Assembly (NCBI GenBank): GCA_029210985.1
Contig: JARGFR010000004.1
Span: forward strand, 1 to 51,831
Length of the DNA: 51,831 bases
Source of the DNA: Spirochaetaceae bacterium
Lineage (GTDB): Bacteria; Spirochaetota; Spirochaetia; DSM-2461
Direction of reading: 5' to 3'
The position numbers and the translations under genes are program-made. The notes beneath the pieces are model-generated. The model saw only the letters and a program-made list of their open reading frames with translations, had not been told where the DNA came from and searched no databases. Position 1 is the stretch's first letter. The number at the start of each line of letters is the position of its first letter. Of this stretch, positions 6,463 through 15,523 are shown in pieces.

Positions 6463-8793
6463 ATGTTGAATGAAACCGAAGTTAGTGAACGTTCACAATA
6501 CACCGGAGCAATAAGGGGCTTTCTGATCCGACTGGCCCGGAAACCGTTTCTTGTGCTTATCTCCATTATTGCCTTGAGTTTCCTATTTGTCTTCGCGATG
6601 GGGAAAAACGCGGTTCTGGAAACAAACCTGGATGCCTACATGCCGTCGACTCATCCGGCTTTCGTTTTTAGTGATGAGGCAGAAGAGCTTTTCGGCATAG
6701 AAGACGCCGTACTGTTCGCGGTGGAACACCCCGTATCCATCTATAACACGGAGAGCCTGGAAAAAATCGCCATGATAACCGAGGCACTCTCCGAACGCTT
6801 CGAAGAAATCGATGACGGAGACATCACGTCGCTTTTCACTGCCGAGAACATCACATCAAGTGAGTGGGGGCTGGAGGTGGAATCCTTCTATACCGAAGCT
6901 CCCGATTCGTCCGAGAAGCTCGCAGCCATACGGCGCTCGGTGGAAGAGAATGAGATGATCTACGGAAGGATTGTGAGCCGGGATGGAACCTCGGCACTGA
7001 TCATCGCAGAAATCAGCGGCGACGCGTTCGACGGGAGCTTCTATGAGGAGCTGAAGTTGTTTGCTCAGGAGTGGGAAGGACCCGAAACCGTCCATGTGGC
7101 CGGCCGCCCTATCGTCGAGGGCGAGCTGGGAAAACTGGGCCCTCGGGATATGGCGAGAATGGCGCCTTTGGTCATAATCGTCATGTTCATACTCCTATTT
7201 CTGCTGCTCCGCAGCTTCCGAGACACCATCATCAACATCGTGATAGTCGCCTTCGGCACACTGGCCGCTTTCGGAGCCATGGCGCTCACCGGAGTTCCGG
7301 TCTATTCGGTTGACACCATGATCCCGGTGATGCTGATCGCCATCGGTGTCGCCTACGGAATCCACATGCACAACAGTATTCACCATCTGGTTAGGGAATA
7401 CCCGGGAATATCCAAAGAAGACCTTGTCGCCCGCAGCCTCAAAGCAATGGTACGTCCCGTTTCCATGGCCGCCATTACCACCGCGGTCGGATTCTCCTCC
7501 CTCATGACCAGCCAAGTGCTGCCGGTTCGCTATTTCGGTCTGTTCGCGTCCCTTGGTGTGATGACGGAAATGGCCCTTGCCCTGCTGCTCTTTCCCGTAT
7601 CAATTTACCTTTTCGGCCCGCCCAGGGTTCGAGAAAGTAAAAAGAAAAGCGGTGACAAAGAGAAAGCCGACCTTAGGACGCGCATGCTCAAACATCCCGG
7701 CAAGGTTGGCGCCGCGGCACTGATCGTTGTGGTATTGGCAGCCGTGGGTGCCGGCAGAGTTTGGATCGACACCAGCTTCCTCGCCAACTTTGAAAAAGAC
7801 AGCGACATCGTGCAGACCGACCGATTCATCAACGATCATTTCGGCGGCACCTCTACTCTCAATGTGATTTTCTCGTCAGAGAAGCCGGACACGTTCAAGA
7901 AGCCGGAAGTACTCCGACTCATGGACGAAGTTCAGGATCAGGCTGAACAGAATCCGCAGGTTGGTGAAAGCTTCTCCATCGCCGACTATATGAAACGGAT
8001 GAACAAGGTAATGAATGAAGACAATCCTGCCTTCGACATCATTCCTGAAACCAGTGATATGATCGCTCAGTATCTTCTGCTCTACGAAATGTCGGGAGAC
8101 CCGGACAATCTCAACAGAATAGTCGATTACGACTATATGTACGGCAACCTCACCTTCCAGCTCAAAAGCGACAGTTCGGCCCTCCTGGGAGAATTGATTC
8201 ACACCATCGACGGATACGGACCCGAGTTCGAAGAGCAAGGTGTCCGCATACAATACGCGGGAAGCGGCTACAAGGCACTCATTTTCGCCGACCTGCTTCT
8301 GGAGGGCCAGATAATCAGTCTTCTGCTTTCCTTCGGATTTGTCGCGCTGCTGCTCACGCTGCTTTTCAAAAGTATCCTCATCGGAATTGTGGGAACAATT
8401 CCGATCGCCATAACTGCCGTGGTCAACTTCGGAACCATGGGACTTCTCGGCATTCCTCTCAGTTCGGCAACCGCACTCATTTCAAGTATTGCCATTGGTA
8501 TCGGCGTCGACTACGCCATCCACCTGATTGAGCATTATCGAAACTGTCGAATGGAAGGAATGGACACGGGCAAAGCAGCATCGGAAACACTGCGAAATAC
8601 GGGAAGAGCCATCATCTATAACGCTGCAGCGGTTATGGGCGGCTTTTCTGTTCTGATGATCAGCGTCTTTCCGCCGAACCGTCAGGTTGGCGGCCTGATC
8701 GCTCTAAACATGGCAACCAGTGCTATTGGAACCCTTACCCTCCTGCTGGTTGTCATTGTTGCTCTCGATCGTAAGGGAAGGATTCTCAAATGA
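6463..8793 (+). CDS. MMPL/RND-family exporter
   Basis: This 776-residue inner-membrane protein has the duplicated layout of MMPL/RND proteins. One helix near residues 29-48 is followed by a periplasmic loop to about 205, a bundle of helices (about 205-420), a second large periplasmic loop, and a second bundle (about 600-765). Both halves contain the GIGVxYxIH-type helix (IAIGVAYGIHMHN; IAIGIGVDYAIHLIEHYR) with the acidic/aromatic residues linked to proton coupling. Such proteins move lipids or hydrophobic molecules rather than drugs in many bacteria. ATG at 6463 is chosen because AGAGGA lies 6 nt before it. The stop overlaps the start of the LolA-like gene (ATGA), and the set of exporter, LolA-like protein and barrel suggests lipid trafficking to the outer membrane. 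Confidence 0.92.
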   Translation: MLNETEVSERSQYTGAIRGFLIRLARKPFLVLISIIALSFLFVFAMGKNAVLETNLDAYMPSTHPAFVFSDEAEELFGIEDAVLFAVEHPVSIYNTESLEKIAMITEALSERFEEIDDGDITSLFTAENITSSEWGLEVESFYTEAPDSSEKLAAIRRSVEENEMIYGRIVSRDGTSALIIAEISGDAFDGSFYEELKLFAQEWEGPETVHVAGRPIVEGELGKLGPRDMARMAPLVIIVMFILLFLLLRSFRDTIINIVIVAFGTLAAFGAMALTGVPVYSVDTMIPVMLIAIGVAYGIHMHNSIHHLVREYPGISKEDLVARSLKAMVRPVSMAAITTAVGFSSLMTSQVLPVRYFGLFASLGVMTEMALALLLFPVSIYLFGPPRVRESKKKSGDKEKADLRTRMLKHPGKVGAAALIVVVLAAVGAGRVWIDTSFLANFEKDSDIVQTDRFINDHFGGTSTLNVIFSSEKPDTFKKPEVLRLMDEVQDQAEQNPQVGESFSIADYMKRMNKVMNEDNPAFDIIPETSDMIAQYLLLYEMSGDPDNLNRIVDYDYMYGNLTFQLKSDSSALLGELIHTIDGYGPEFEEQGVRIQYAGSGYKALIFADLLLEGQIISLLLSFGFVALLLTLLFKSILIGIVGTIPIAITAVVNFGTMGLLGIPLSSATALISSIAIGIGVDYAIHLIEHYRNCRMEGMDTGKAASETLRNTGRAIIYNAAAVMGGFSVLMISVFPPNRQVGGLIALNMATSAIGTLTLLLVVIVALDRKGRILK

Positions 8794-9578
8794 AAAAGAA
8801 TCAGAAAATGACGGCAATGGCTCTGATGATGGCATCGATCATCTCGGTGGCCGGACTATCCGCTCAAATCAGCGGAACGGAGGTGATGGAGAATGTGTAC
8901 AACCGTCCCGCCGGGGAGGAGATGAACGCCAATCTGGTCATGACCATCACAAACTCTCGAGGCTCGACACGGGAGAGAAGCATCATCCAGTACAGCATGG
9001 AAACTCAGGAAAAAGAGAGCAAAATCATGTTCTTCACCGCTCCGGCCGACGTCCGGGACACCAGTTTCATGACTTGGTCTTGGGAAGACGGCAGGAACGA
9101 TGATCAGTGGATCTACCTTCCCGCTCTGAGGCGGGTCAAACGGATCTCCTCCGACAGTAAGAACGACTCCTTCATGGGGTCGGATTTCACTTATGACGAT
9201 CTGGGAGAACGCCACCCATCGGAAGACCGCCACACCATTATCGGGGAGGAAATGATTGACGGAGAGGATTGCTACATCGTGGAGAGTGTTCCCGTAGGCG
9301 ACGATGATGCCTTCAGTCAAACCATCAGCTGGATCGTCAAGGACAAATGGATCGGACTGAAGCGGAACTACTACGACGAGAAGAATCAGGTCTACAAAAA
9401 CCTCAGCATCGATGCTTTTGACCGGATAGATGGTTTCTGGATTATCACCGATATGACCATGACCGATATGGACAGGAATAATTCCACCAGAATCGAAATG
9501 AGGGATGTCAGCTTCAATGTCGACTTGGAAGAATCCTTCTTTACAGAACGGCAGATGAAGATCGGTCCAAGGAGGTAG
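8790..9578 (+). CDS. Outer-membrane lipoprotein-sorting-like (LolA-like) periplasmic protein
   Basis: This 262-residue protein has a signal peptide (about 1-25, ending near GLSAQ) and the LolA-like fold family found beside MMPL exporters (about residues 70-255, with WIYLPALRRVKRI and GSDFTYDDL). Family members are thought to carry lipids or lipoproteins across the periplasm. The start overlaps the exporter stop by 4 nt, and the stop abuts the next start, so it is co-translated with exporter and barrel. It has no lipobox, so it should be soluble. Confidence 0.88.
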   Translation: MKKNQKMTAMALMMASIISVAGLSAQISGTEVMENVYNRPAGEEMNANLVMTITNSRGSTRERSIIQYSMETQEKESKIMFFTAPADVRDTSFMTWSWEDGRNDDQWIYLPALRRVKRISSDSKNDSFMGSDFTYDDLGERHPSEDRHTIIGEEMIDGEDCYIVESVPVGDDDAFSQTISWIVKDKWIGLKRNYYDEKNQVYKNLSIDAFDRIDGFWIITDMTMTDMDRNNSTRIEMRDVSFNVDLEESFFTERQMKIGPRR

Positions 9579-9581
9579 GTG

Positions 9582-10769
9582 ATGAAACGCGGAACAGCGA
9601 TACTGACGGCAATCATGCTCATTCTGCCTGGCCTCTTGTATGCCGGAGATATCAAACTGACCGGCATGCTCAGAAGCTACACCGGCATCCGTTTCAGCCG
9701 GGCGGATACACCCGTCGCCGAACAGTCCATCGACCTCAGCCTCGAAGGCTGGGGGAGCATGACTCAGATAATGATTAACCCCTACGGGTATGTCGACGCC
9801 AACGGAGATGTGGATGGAGGAGTCCGGGAAGCTTATATCGATATTTTCCTCCCCTCACTGGATATCCGGGTCGGGAAGCAGGCCGTTGTCTGGGGGGAAG
9901 CGGAAGGCGCGTTCATCACGGATATCGTCAGTCCACAGGATCTGCGCTCGTTTATCCTGGCCGATTTCCGGGAAGTCAGAATGGGAGTCGCGGCGATTAA
10001 AGCGGACTACTACACAGGACCCTTCACCTTCGAGACTGTCTGGCTTCCCCATTTCGTTCCCACCAGCCGGCCGGATACGGACTCCATTTGGCACACCGCT
10101 TCCATGCCCGATATGAGCGGAGCGAATATTCCCGGTTTCGAACTGGAGAACAGCGAGATATTCGGAAAAGTCAGCTATTTCGGTTCGGCTTTCAACGCGG
10201 AATTGATGGCGGGCTACACCTGGGACGATCTCCCGGTGATGACAGGATCCGCGCTGACTCCCGATATGGGATATGAACGGTTGACGGTGGTGGGAGGTAG
10301 TTTCAGCACCACTCTTGGCCCGGTGGTGTTGCGGAGTGAAGCGGCAGCCTATCTGGACAGAGCTTTCACCGGCATCGTAGCCCCGGCAACACTTGGAACG
10401 ACCGATCACCACCAGCTGCACGCACTCGGCGGGCTTGACTGGTCTATGGTGGGAATTGACTTTTCCTCCCAATATATCGTCCAGTACATTTATCAATGGG
10501 ATGATTCCCTTATGGCGGATGATTACGCCCAGACGATAACATTCAGGATGCGGGACAGCTTCCTGTCGGAAACACTCACCCTTCAACTGTTCGGTTACTT
10601 CGGTATCGACCCCGCGGACGCCCTCCTGCGTCCCTCAATAACCTGGAGCATTGAAGACGGAGTGGAAATCGAAAGCGGAGCGGAGCTCTTTATGGGAGAT
10701 GAGGAGGGAACCTTCGGCCGGTACGCCGACAACTCCCTGGCTTACCTTTCTCTGCGCTGGTACTTCTAG
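9582..10769 (+). CDS. DUF1302-like outer-membrane beta-barrel protein
   Basis: This 395-residue protein has a signal peptide (about 1-21, ending LLYAGD) followed by alternating aromatic/hydrophobic strands. It ends in LRWYF, the terminal phenylalanine expected for an outer-membrane barrel. The segment REAYIDIFLPSLDIRVGKQAVVWGEA (about 70-95) is characteristic of DUF1302-type proteins that accompany MMPL exporters and LolA-like proteins. It probably completes an envelope-spanning lipid or hydrophobic-compound system. ATG at 9582 is preferred over GTG at 9579 because GGAGG (9571-9575) has a 6-nt spacing to the ATG. Confidence 0.82.
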   Translation: MKRGTAILTAIMLILPGLLYAGDIKLTGMLRSYTGIRFSRADTPVAEQSIDLSLEGWGSMTQIMINPYGYVDANGDVDGGVREAYIDIFLPSLDIRVGKQAVVWGEAEGAFITDIVSPQDLRSFILADFREVRMGVAAIKADYYTGPFTFETVWLPHFVPTSRPDTDSIWHTASMPDMSGANIPGFELENSEIFGKVSYFGSAFNAELMAGYTWDDLPVMTGSALTPDMGYERLTVVGGSFSTTLGPVVLRSEAAAYLDRAFTGIVAPATLGTTDHHQLHALGGLDWSMVGIDFSSQYIVQYIYQWDDSLMADDYAQTITFRMRDSFLSETLTLQLFGYFGIDPADALLRPSITWSIEDGVEIESGAELFMGDEEGTFGRYADNSLAYLSLRWYF

Positions 10770-10803
10770 CCTGCCGACCGGACACCGAAGAATAGGAGAA
10801 AAG

Positions 10804-11124
10804 ATGAAAATTGTGACACCGAAAGAGGGGAAAGAAACCCTAAACGAGAACAGAGTTGTCGGGACGAAACTGCTTTCCAAAGACGAAGTGGATGTGGTTC
10901 ATCTGGAAATAGCCCCAGGGAGATCGCTGCCTGTGCACACCACCCCGACCGAAGTATTCTTCTACATTCTCGAGGGGACCGGAGAAGCGGAAGTCGGTGA
11001 GGAACGTCGGCCGGTCGGCAGGGATACACTTGTGGAAAGCCTCCGAGACATTCCTCACGGTCTGCACAATACCGGTACCGGACCCTTCCGGGTTCTCGTA
11101 GTAAAAACACCGAGACCCATATGA
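10804..11124 (+). CDS. Small cupin-domain protein
   Basis: This 106-residue protein is a single cupin barrel (about 30-105). Motif 1 reads GRSLPVHTTPTEVFFYILEG and motif 2 includes IPHGLHNTG, giving histidine and glutamate residues suited to binding one metal ion. Small cupins of this size may be dioxygenases, isomerases or sensors, and nothing here decides among them. ATG at 10804 follows AGGAG with a short spacing. The stop overlaps the start of the first permease half by 4 nt, which ties it to the transporter, perhaps as a metal- or anion-binding partner. Confidence 0.85.
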   Translation: MKIVTPKEGKETLNENRVVGTKLLSKDEVDVVHLEIAPGRSLPVHTTPTEVFFYILEGTGEAEVGEERRPVGRDTLVESLRDIPHGLHNTGTGPFRVLVVKTPRPI

Positions 11125-11603
11125 GCATTACCGTTCTGACGGTGAACGGCATCGCTCTCGCCGCCCTGGCAACGGCTCTCATTCGAGACCGGAAACGGGC
11201 GGCGGGGGCATTAAGGACGGCAGGAAAGATGTTCGTCTCCATCCTGCCGATGCTGATTATCATCATCCTGCTGATCAGCCTGCTCTTCGGATTTATACCC
11301 GAGGAAAGCCTGACGCGCTTTCTCGGGAATCAGTCCGGTCCTTTGGGAACGCTGGTGACGGCGATTGTCGGTTCGTTTCTGCATATACCGGCCATTCTGG
11401 CCTTCCCCCTGGCAGGTTCGCTCCTGGAGAAAGGAGCCTCGGTGACCGTGGTGGCCGCGTTTATCACCACTCTGACCATGATCGGGATAGTAACCCTGCC
11501 GCTGGAAATCAAGGAAATGGGCAGGCGTTTTGCTCTGATGAGGAACGGCTTCAGCTTTGCCGCCGCACTGGCCATCGCTTTTCTGATGGGAGTCCTGTTT
11601 TGA
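11121..11603 (+). CDS. Permease, N-terminal half (ArsP/YraQ, DUF318-like)
   Basis: This 160-residue membrane protein has about four to five helices. The segment FGFIPEESLTRFLGNQSGPLG and the following LHIPAILAFPLAGSLLEKG recall the first half of DUF318 (ArsP/YraQ) permeases, where one long chain holds two such repeats. Here the second repeat is encoded separately by the next gene, whose TTG start overlaps this stop. The cysteine pair used by arsenic-exporting ArsP is missing, so the substrate is unknown. Confidence 0.65.
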   Translation: MSITVLTVNGIALAALATALIRDRKRAAGALRTAGKMFVSILPMLIIIILLISLLFGFIPEESLTRFLGNQSGPLGTLVTAIVGSFLHIPAILAFPLAGSLLEKGASVTVVAAFITTLTMIGIVTLPLEIKEMGRRFALMRNGFSFAAALAIAFLMGVLF

Positions 11604-12133
11604 ACAAGAAAAAATCCAAAATAAATCAATGGATTCCGGCCATTCTTCTCACGGCCGTTTCTCTTCTGCTTCTGTGGATCTTTCCCGAAGCACGGGAGCC
11701 CTTCGGTGGAACGATAGCCTCATACACCGTAGAGATGATAAGTATTTTCCCTGCGGTTCTGGTGCTGATGGGGCTGATGTCTGTTTTTATCTCCAACCAG
11801 TTTATCGCCCGGCATCTCGGGGATACATCGGGAATACGGGGAATGGTACTCGCATTTCTGCTGGGTACCCTTCCCACCGGTCCCCTATATATGGCGTTTT
11901 CTCTCGCGGCCACTCTGAAGAAAAAAAGAGCCCGGACAGCCAATCTGGTTATATTTCTTTCAACCTGGGCTTGCATTAAACTGCCCCAGGAACTGGTGGA
12001 GATGCGTTTTCTCGGTGCCCGTTTTATGATGATACGGCTGCTTCTGACAATTGGTTTTGTCGGCCTGATGGCACTGACCATTGAACTGTTGGATATAAGG
12101 GCCGGCGCGGCGAGCAGGGCCTCCGGGACATGA
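11600..12133 (+). CDS. Permease, C-terminal half (ArsP/YraQ, DUF318-like)
   Basis: This 177-residue membrane protein has about five helices. It opens with a TTG codon inside the stop of the previous gene (TTGA overlap), with GGGAG about 8 nt upstream. The region RHLGDTSGIRGMVLAFLLG and GPLYMAFSLAATLKKK parallels the corresponding part of the first half, as expected for an inverted- or tandem-repeat transporter. Family assignment is by overall pattern only. The two proteins probably form a heterodimer. Confidence 0.62.
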   Translation: MNKKKSKINQWIPAILLTAVSLLLLWIFPEAREPFGGTIASYTVEMISIFPAVLVLMGLMSVFISNQFIARHLGDTSGIRGMVLAFLLGTLPTGPLYMAFSLAATLKKKRARTANLVIFLSTWACIKLPQELVEMRFLGARFMMIRLLLTIGFVGLMALTIELLDIRAGAASRASGT

Positions 12134-12263
12134 GCGCGACGCTGGAGAAGCCGCCGGGCCGCCGCTCGATTGGCCCTTCGCCGTATCCTCCATATTTGCT
12201 CTCACACCTGATGATGCCGCGAGATGTTCCTATTTGACCTTTGCCGCCAAACTGTAGAAACTG

Positions 12264-14171
12264 GTGACAGTGACCACCGAGACTCGTTTATTTCAGTACC
12301 TGGAAGGATTGCATCAGGGCAAGGTGACTCGGGACTGGTATAACAAGTTTGAATCCGATCTTGAAGAGGCGACACCGTTCGCGGTCAACTCAGCCATCGA
12401 TCGCCTGATGAGGTACGAAGATGACTATGATCAGCTGGAGCTCTCCGTTGCCCGTTTTATCCGGGCCGCATCAAAAGGTTTGGACCGATTCGCCGCCGTA
12501 TCCGTTCCGGATGGCCATTTCCTGGACGTGCTGATTCGGGAGAATCGCGAACTGGAAAACCTTCGAATCGAGCTGACTCAACAATTCAAAACATTTTCAA
12601 CGGAGAATGCACCTCCGTCGGCCGATTTTTCTTCCTCACTTCAAAAGCTGCAGGGAATCTCGTCACACTACCGCAAACTCCAATACGGCCTGTTCCCGGC
12701 GCTGGAAGAGTTCCAATCTCATTCCCATTGCGTCAAACTGATGTGGAAGATCCAGGACGATGTCACCGCAATGCTCCGGGGGCTCGTTTCGGATACCGAC
12801 GGCTTCAAGGATCGAAAGGCGTTAAACCGTGTTTTCGGATCTATGTATCTCAAAACGGGAACCTTGATTTACCGGGAGGAAAAAATTCTGTTTCCGGTTA
12901 CACTGGACGCGATTCCGGCAGATCGGTTCGAGGGAATGCAATCGGATCTCGAGGAATACGGTACCGCGTTTGGCGTGTCGATCAGTCGAAAAGGAGGAAC
13001 GGTGATGTCCGAAAACATCAGAAACAGAGAAGAACGGAAGGAACTGTTGCAGGGTATTCTGAAAGATCTGCACGAAGACGGGGATATTCCGGCCACGAAA
13101 AAACGTTTCGCCGAGCTGCTGCATGATCTGAGCCCGGAAGAACTTGCCGAGGCTGAACAGGCCTTAATCAGTGAAGGAGTTCCGGTAGAAGAGGTGCAGA
13201 AACTCTGTGAAGTCCATGTTGCCGCTTTCGAGGACGCTCTTAAACATTCGGCAAAGAAAGAGAAGTCGGAGAAGGTTCTCACCGGACATCCCGTCGACAC
13301 ATACAGGAAGGAAAACAAGGAACTGAAAAAACTGCTCCGACGATTCCGGAGGTCATTTTCCAATCCCGAAACCGCACGTTCTGTCCTGAAATCCATTTCG
13401 GAAGTCGAAAAACACTACGCCAGGAAGGAGAACCAGTTATTCCCCTATCTCGAAGAGGTGGATTTTACCGGGCCTTCCAAAGTGATGTGGGGAAAGCATG
13501 ATGAAATCAGAGAACTCTTGAAAAACGTCTCGGACGATTTCACCCGGCGTAAAGGCCGATCTCTCATTACGTCGATGAAGCGCATGATTTTCATGGAAGA
13601 GAAAATTTTGTTTCCGACGGCTTTGCGAAAGCTCCCGGATGCCACATGGAAAAAGGTACGTCGGGGAGAAAACGAGATAGGATACGCCTGGATTAAGCCC
13701 GGCAGCCTTTGGGATCCGGATGTGATTCCCACCGAACCAACACTCCGGCACCCGACTGACGACATCGAACTGTCCGTCGGGAGACTCCTTCCTGATCAGA
13801 TCGATCTGATGCTGAGAAATCTGCCGTTGGATGTCACCTACGTGGATGAGAATGACAGAGTCCGATATTACAGTCAGGGGAAAGAGAGGATATTCCCCCG
13901 GTCTCCGGGCATCATCGGGCGGGAAGTTCAGAACTGTCATCCGCCGAAGAGTGTTCATGTCGTCCAGAAAATTGTCGACGACTTCAAGAATCGGAGGAGG
14001 TCGGAAGCCGAGTTCTGGATTCAGATGGGCGGCAAATTTATCCACATTCGATACTTTCCCCTGTTTGATAAAGATGTGTACCGCGGTGTACTGGAGGTGA
14101 GCCAGGATCTGACGCCTTTGCGTGAATTGCAGGGAGAGAAGCGTCTGTTGGACGACGAGTCGTCAGAGTAG
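12264..14171 (+). CDS. DUF438 / hemerythrin / PAS protein with a degenerate duplicated N-terminal half
   Basis: This 635-residue protein has four parts. Residues 1-245 form a hemerythrin-like helical bundle, 248-320 a DUF438 domain, about 325-470 a second hemerythrin-like bundle, and about 505-620 a PAS domain. The second bundle keeps the usual ligand motifs (KHYARKENQLFPYLEE, MWGKHDEIRE, MEEKILFP), so it may bind di-iron or heme. The first copies the same pattern but has lost residues (HYRKLQYGLFPALEE, MWKIQDD), so it is probably structural. Canonical DUF438 proteins start where residue 248 is: an in-frame ATG at 13005 is preceded by AAGGAGG at 12991-12997 with 7-nt spacing. The 5' start is a GTG at 12264 with a poor ribosome site, so a second, 388-residue product is likely. 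Its place between the NO-defence and nitrate blocks suggests redox or NO/O2 sensing. Confidence 0.85.
   Translation: MTVTTETRLFQYLEGLHQGKVTRDWYNKFESDLEEATPFAVNSAIDRLMRYEDDYDQLELSVARFIRAASKGLDRFAAVSVPDGHFLDVLIRENRELENLRIELTQQFKTFSTENAPPSADFSSSLQKLQGISSHYRKLQYGLFPALEEFQSHSHCVKLMWKIQDDVTAMLRGLVSDTDGFKDRKALNRVFGSMYLKTGTLIYREEKILFPVTLDAIPADRFEGMQSDLEEYGTAFGVSISRKGGTVMSENIRNREERKELLQGILKDLHEDGDIPATKKRFAELLHDLSPEELAEAEQALISEGVPVEEVQKLCEVHVAAFEDALKHSAKKEKSEKVLTGHPVDTYRKENKELKKLLRRFRRSFSNPETARSVLKSISEVEKHYARKENQLFPYLEEVDFTGPSKVMWGKHDEIRELLKNVSDDFTRRKGRSLITSMKRMIFMEEKILFPTALRKLPDATWKKVRRGENEIGYAWIKPGSLWDPDVIPTEPTLRHPTDDIELSVGRLLPDQIDLMLRNLPLDVTYVDENDRVRYYSQGKERIFPRSPGIIGREVQNCHPPKSVHVVQKIVDDFKNRRRSEAEFWIQMGGKFIHIRYFPLFDKDVYRGVLEVSQDLTPLRELQGEKRLLDDESSE
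12991..13007 (+). promoter_or_regulatory. Internal Shine-Dalgarno and ATG inside the DUF438 gene
   Basis: AAGGAGG at 12991-12997 lies 7 nt before an in-frame ATG at 13005 in the middle of the 635-codon gene. Translation from here yields a protein starting MSENIRNREERKELL, which matches the normal beginning of DUF438 proteins. It is the best ribosome binding site anywhere in this gene. Confidence 0.7.
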
Positions 14172-14280
14172 GCATCGTCTGATTTGCAACGGGGCAATCG
14201 ACGACGACTTCACTCTGTTCGCTTTCTTAACTGCCGACGGTCACCTATCCCCCGGATATCCGATCCCTCCAATCCTCCAG

Positions 14281-14949
14281 TCAAAGAGCGGCGAAGAGAG
14301 CCTGTCCCCCCAGACCGGCCAGGACGGCCGCCAGGGCCGGCAAAGGTCTAGAGAAACCACTTCGCCACCCGTCGATCGATTCTCTCCCTCGGCGAACCGT
14401 CAGTGCCGTGAGGCCGACGGCCGCCGCGATGATAACGGCATCAATTCCGCCGTCCATGATGACGAAATTCCACTGCACGGCCGCCGGCTTGGAGGCGATG
14501 CCCGACAGTCCAAGCGATCGATTCAGCAACAGGAACGCTCCTCGCCAACCGAAACTCATGGCCATCGCCCTGAGAGGCAGAAAACGATCCGCTTTCAGAT
14601 CGGATATACCGATCACGATCCAAACCGCCACACCCTCAAGCAAGATGGCCATGACGGGGTTCCGGACGAAACGAAGGGAAACAAAGGGCAATAATATTGA
14701 CGCCGACTTAATGGCCGCCGCAACGAGCGCAACCAACGGTACCGCTTCGGTTTGGCCGGACGCTCGCATCGCTCGAACCATGAAAAATAGACCGACAGGA
14801 AATAGAATCGTTCCCGACAGCGAGGGTATCGGCAAGAAATCCCCAAGGAGATGCAGCAAGTAACCGAGAGAAGCCTCCACCAGACCCCAGATGCCTCCGT
14901 AAAAGAGTACGATATACCCAAATCCATTACGACGATCCGATTCAACCAT
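14281..14949 (-). CDS. Uncharacterised multi-pass membrane protein coupled to mobA
   Basis: This 222-residue protein is very hydrophobic, with about five to six predicted membrane helices (for example near 10-35, 38-60, 70-90, 100-120, 165-190 and 205-222). I do not recognise the family. ATG at 14949 is chosen because GGAGG lies about 7 nt upstream inside the end of mobA; the coding regions overlap by 8 nt, so it is translated with mobA as the last gene of the nitrate operon. A role in molybdate or nitrate/nitrite movement, or in anchoring the reductase, is possible, but no motif supports any of these. Confidence 0.8.
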   Translation of the reverse strand: MVESDRRNGFGYIVLFYGGIWGLVEASLGYLLHLLGDFLPIPSLSGTILFPVGLFFMVRAMRASGQTEAVPLVALVAAAIKSASILLPFVSLRFVRNPVMAILLEGVAVWIVIGISDLKADRFLPLRAMAMSFGWRGAFLLLNRSLGLSGIASKPAAVQWNFVIMDGGIDAVIIAAAVGLTALTVRRGRESIDGWRSGFSRPLPALAAVLAGLGGQALFAAL

Positions 14950-15523
14950 GAAGCACCTCCAGTGCATGTTCTTTTTCCCGACTTGTATTGATATTGGACA
15001 GGTGATCCGGATGGAGTGCCGGCAAGGCCTGTACTTCGGTGTACGCACCAAGTTCCAGTATGGCTCTGAGACCCGATCCCATTAGTTCCATCGCCGCATC
15101 GGTCAGATCGGCTTCATACACGGCAGGCAGCGGCAGGAATCCGCTCTTGCCCCCGTGATAAGCGACGATACCGTATCGATCTTCCCGGGCGTCCGTCAGG
15201 CGCTTCAGGTCGGCATGTTCCAAAAATGGCATATCGATGGGAACGAACAGCCAGCTGACTCCCGGGTATGAACGAAAGGCTGTCCAGAGAGCCCCCAGAG
15301 GGCCGCACCCCGATATCCGATCGATGATGCGGGATCTCGTATCGAAGAGCGGGCTCCGTGCCTGATCCGGTCGGATAGAATAGAAGGTTTTCTCGGTGAG
15401 TTTCTGCAGCATCTGAAAAATCCGATCGGTTTCCGGCCTGTCATGATAGGAGAAGGTTTCCTTCGGACGTCCCATCCTCCGACTCCGGCCTCCGGCCAGA
15501 ACCAGTCCGCAGAGCGGTTTCAT
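14942..15523 (-). CDS. mobA: Molybdenum cofactor guanylyltransferase (MobA-like)
   Basis: This 193-residue cytoplasmic enzyme attaches GMP to molybdopterin to make the bis-MGD cofactor needed by nitrate reductase. The nucleotide-binding loop LAGGRSRRMGRPK occupies residues 9-21, and VPIDMPFL (about 93-100) gives the metal-binding aspartate. Its start overlaps the stop of the reductase gene by 4 nt, and AGAGGG precedes the ATG. The operon position fits dedicated cofactor supply to the upstream reductase. Confidence 0.92.
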   Translation of the reverse strand: MKPLCGLVLAGGRSRRMGRPKETFSYHDRPETDRIFQMLQKLTEKTFYSIRPDQARSPLFDTRSRIIDRISGCGPLGALWTAFRSYPGVSWLFVPIDMPFLEHADLKRLTDAREDRYGIVAYHGGKSGFLPLPAVYEADLTDAAMELMGSGLRAILELGAYTEVQALPALHPDHLSNINTSREKEHALEVLHG

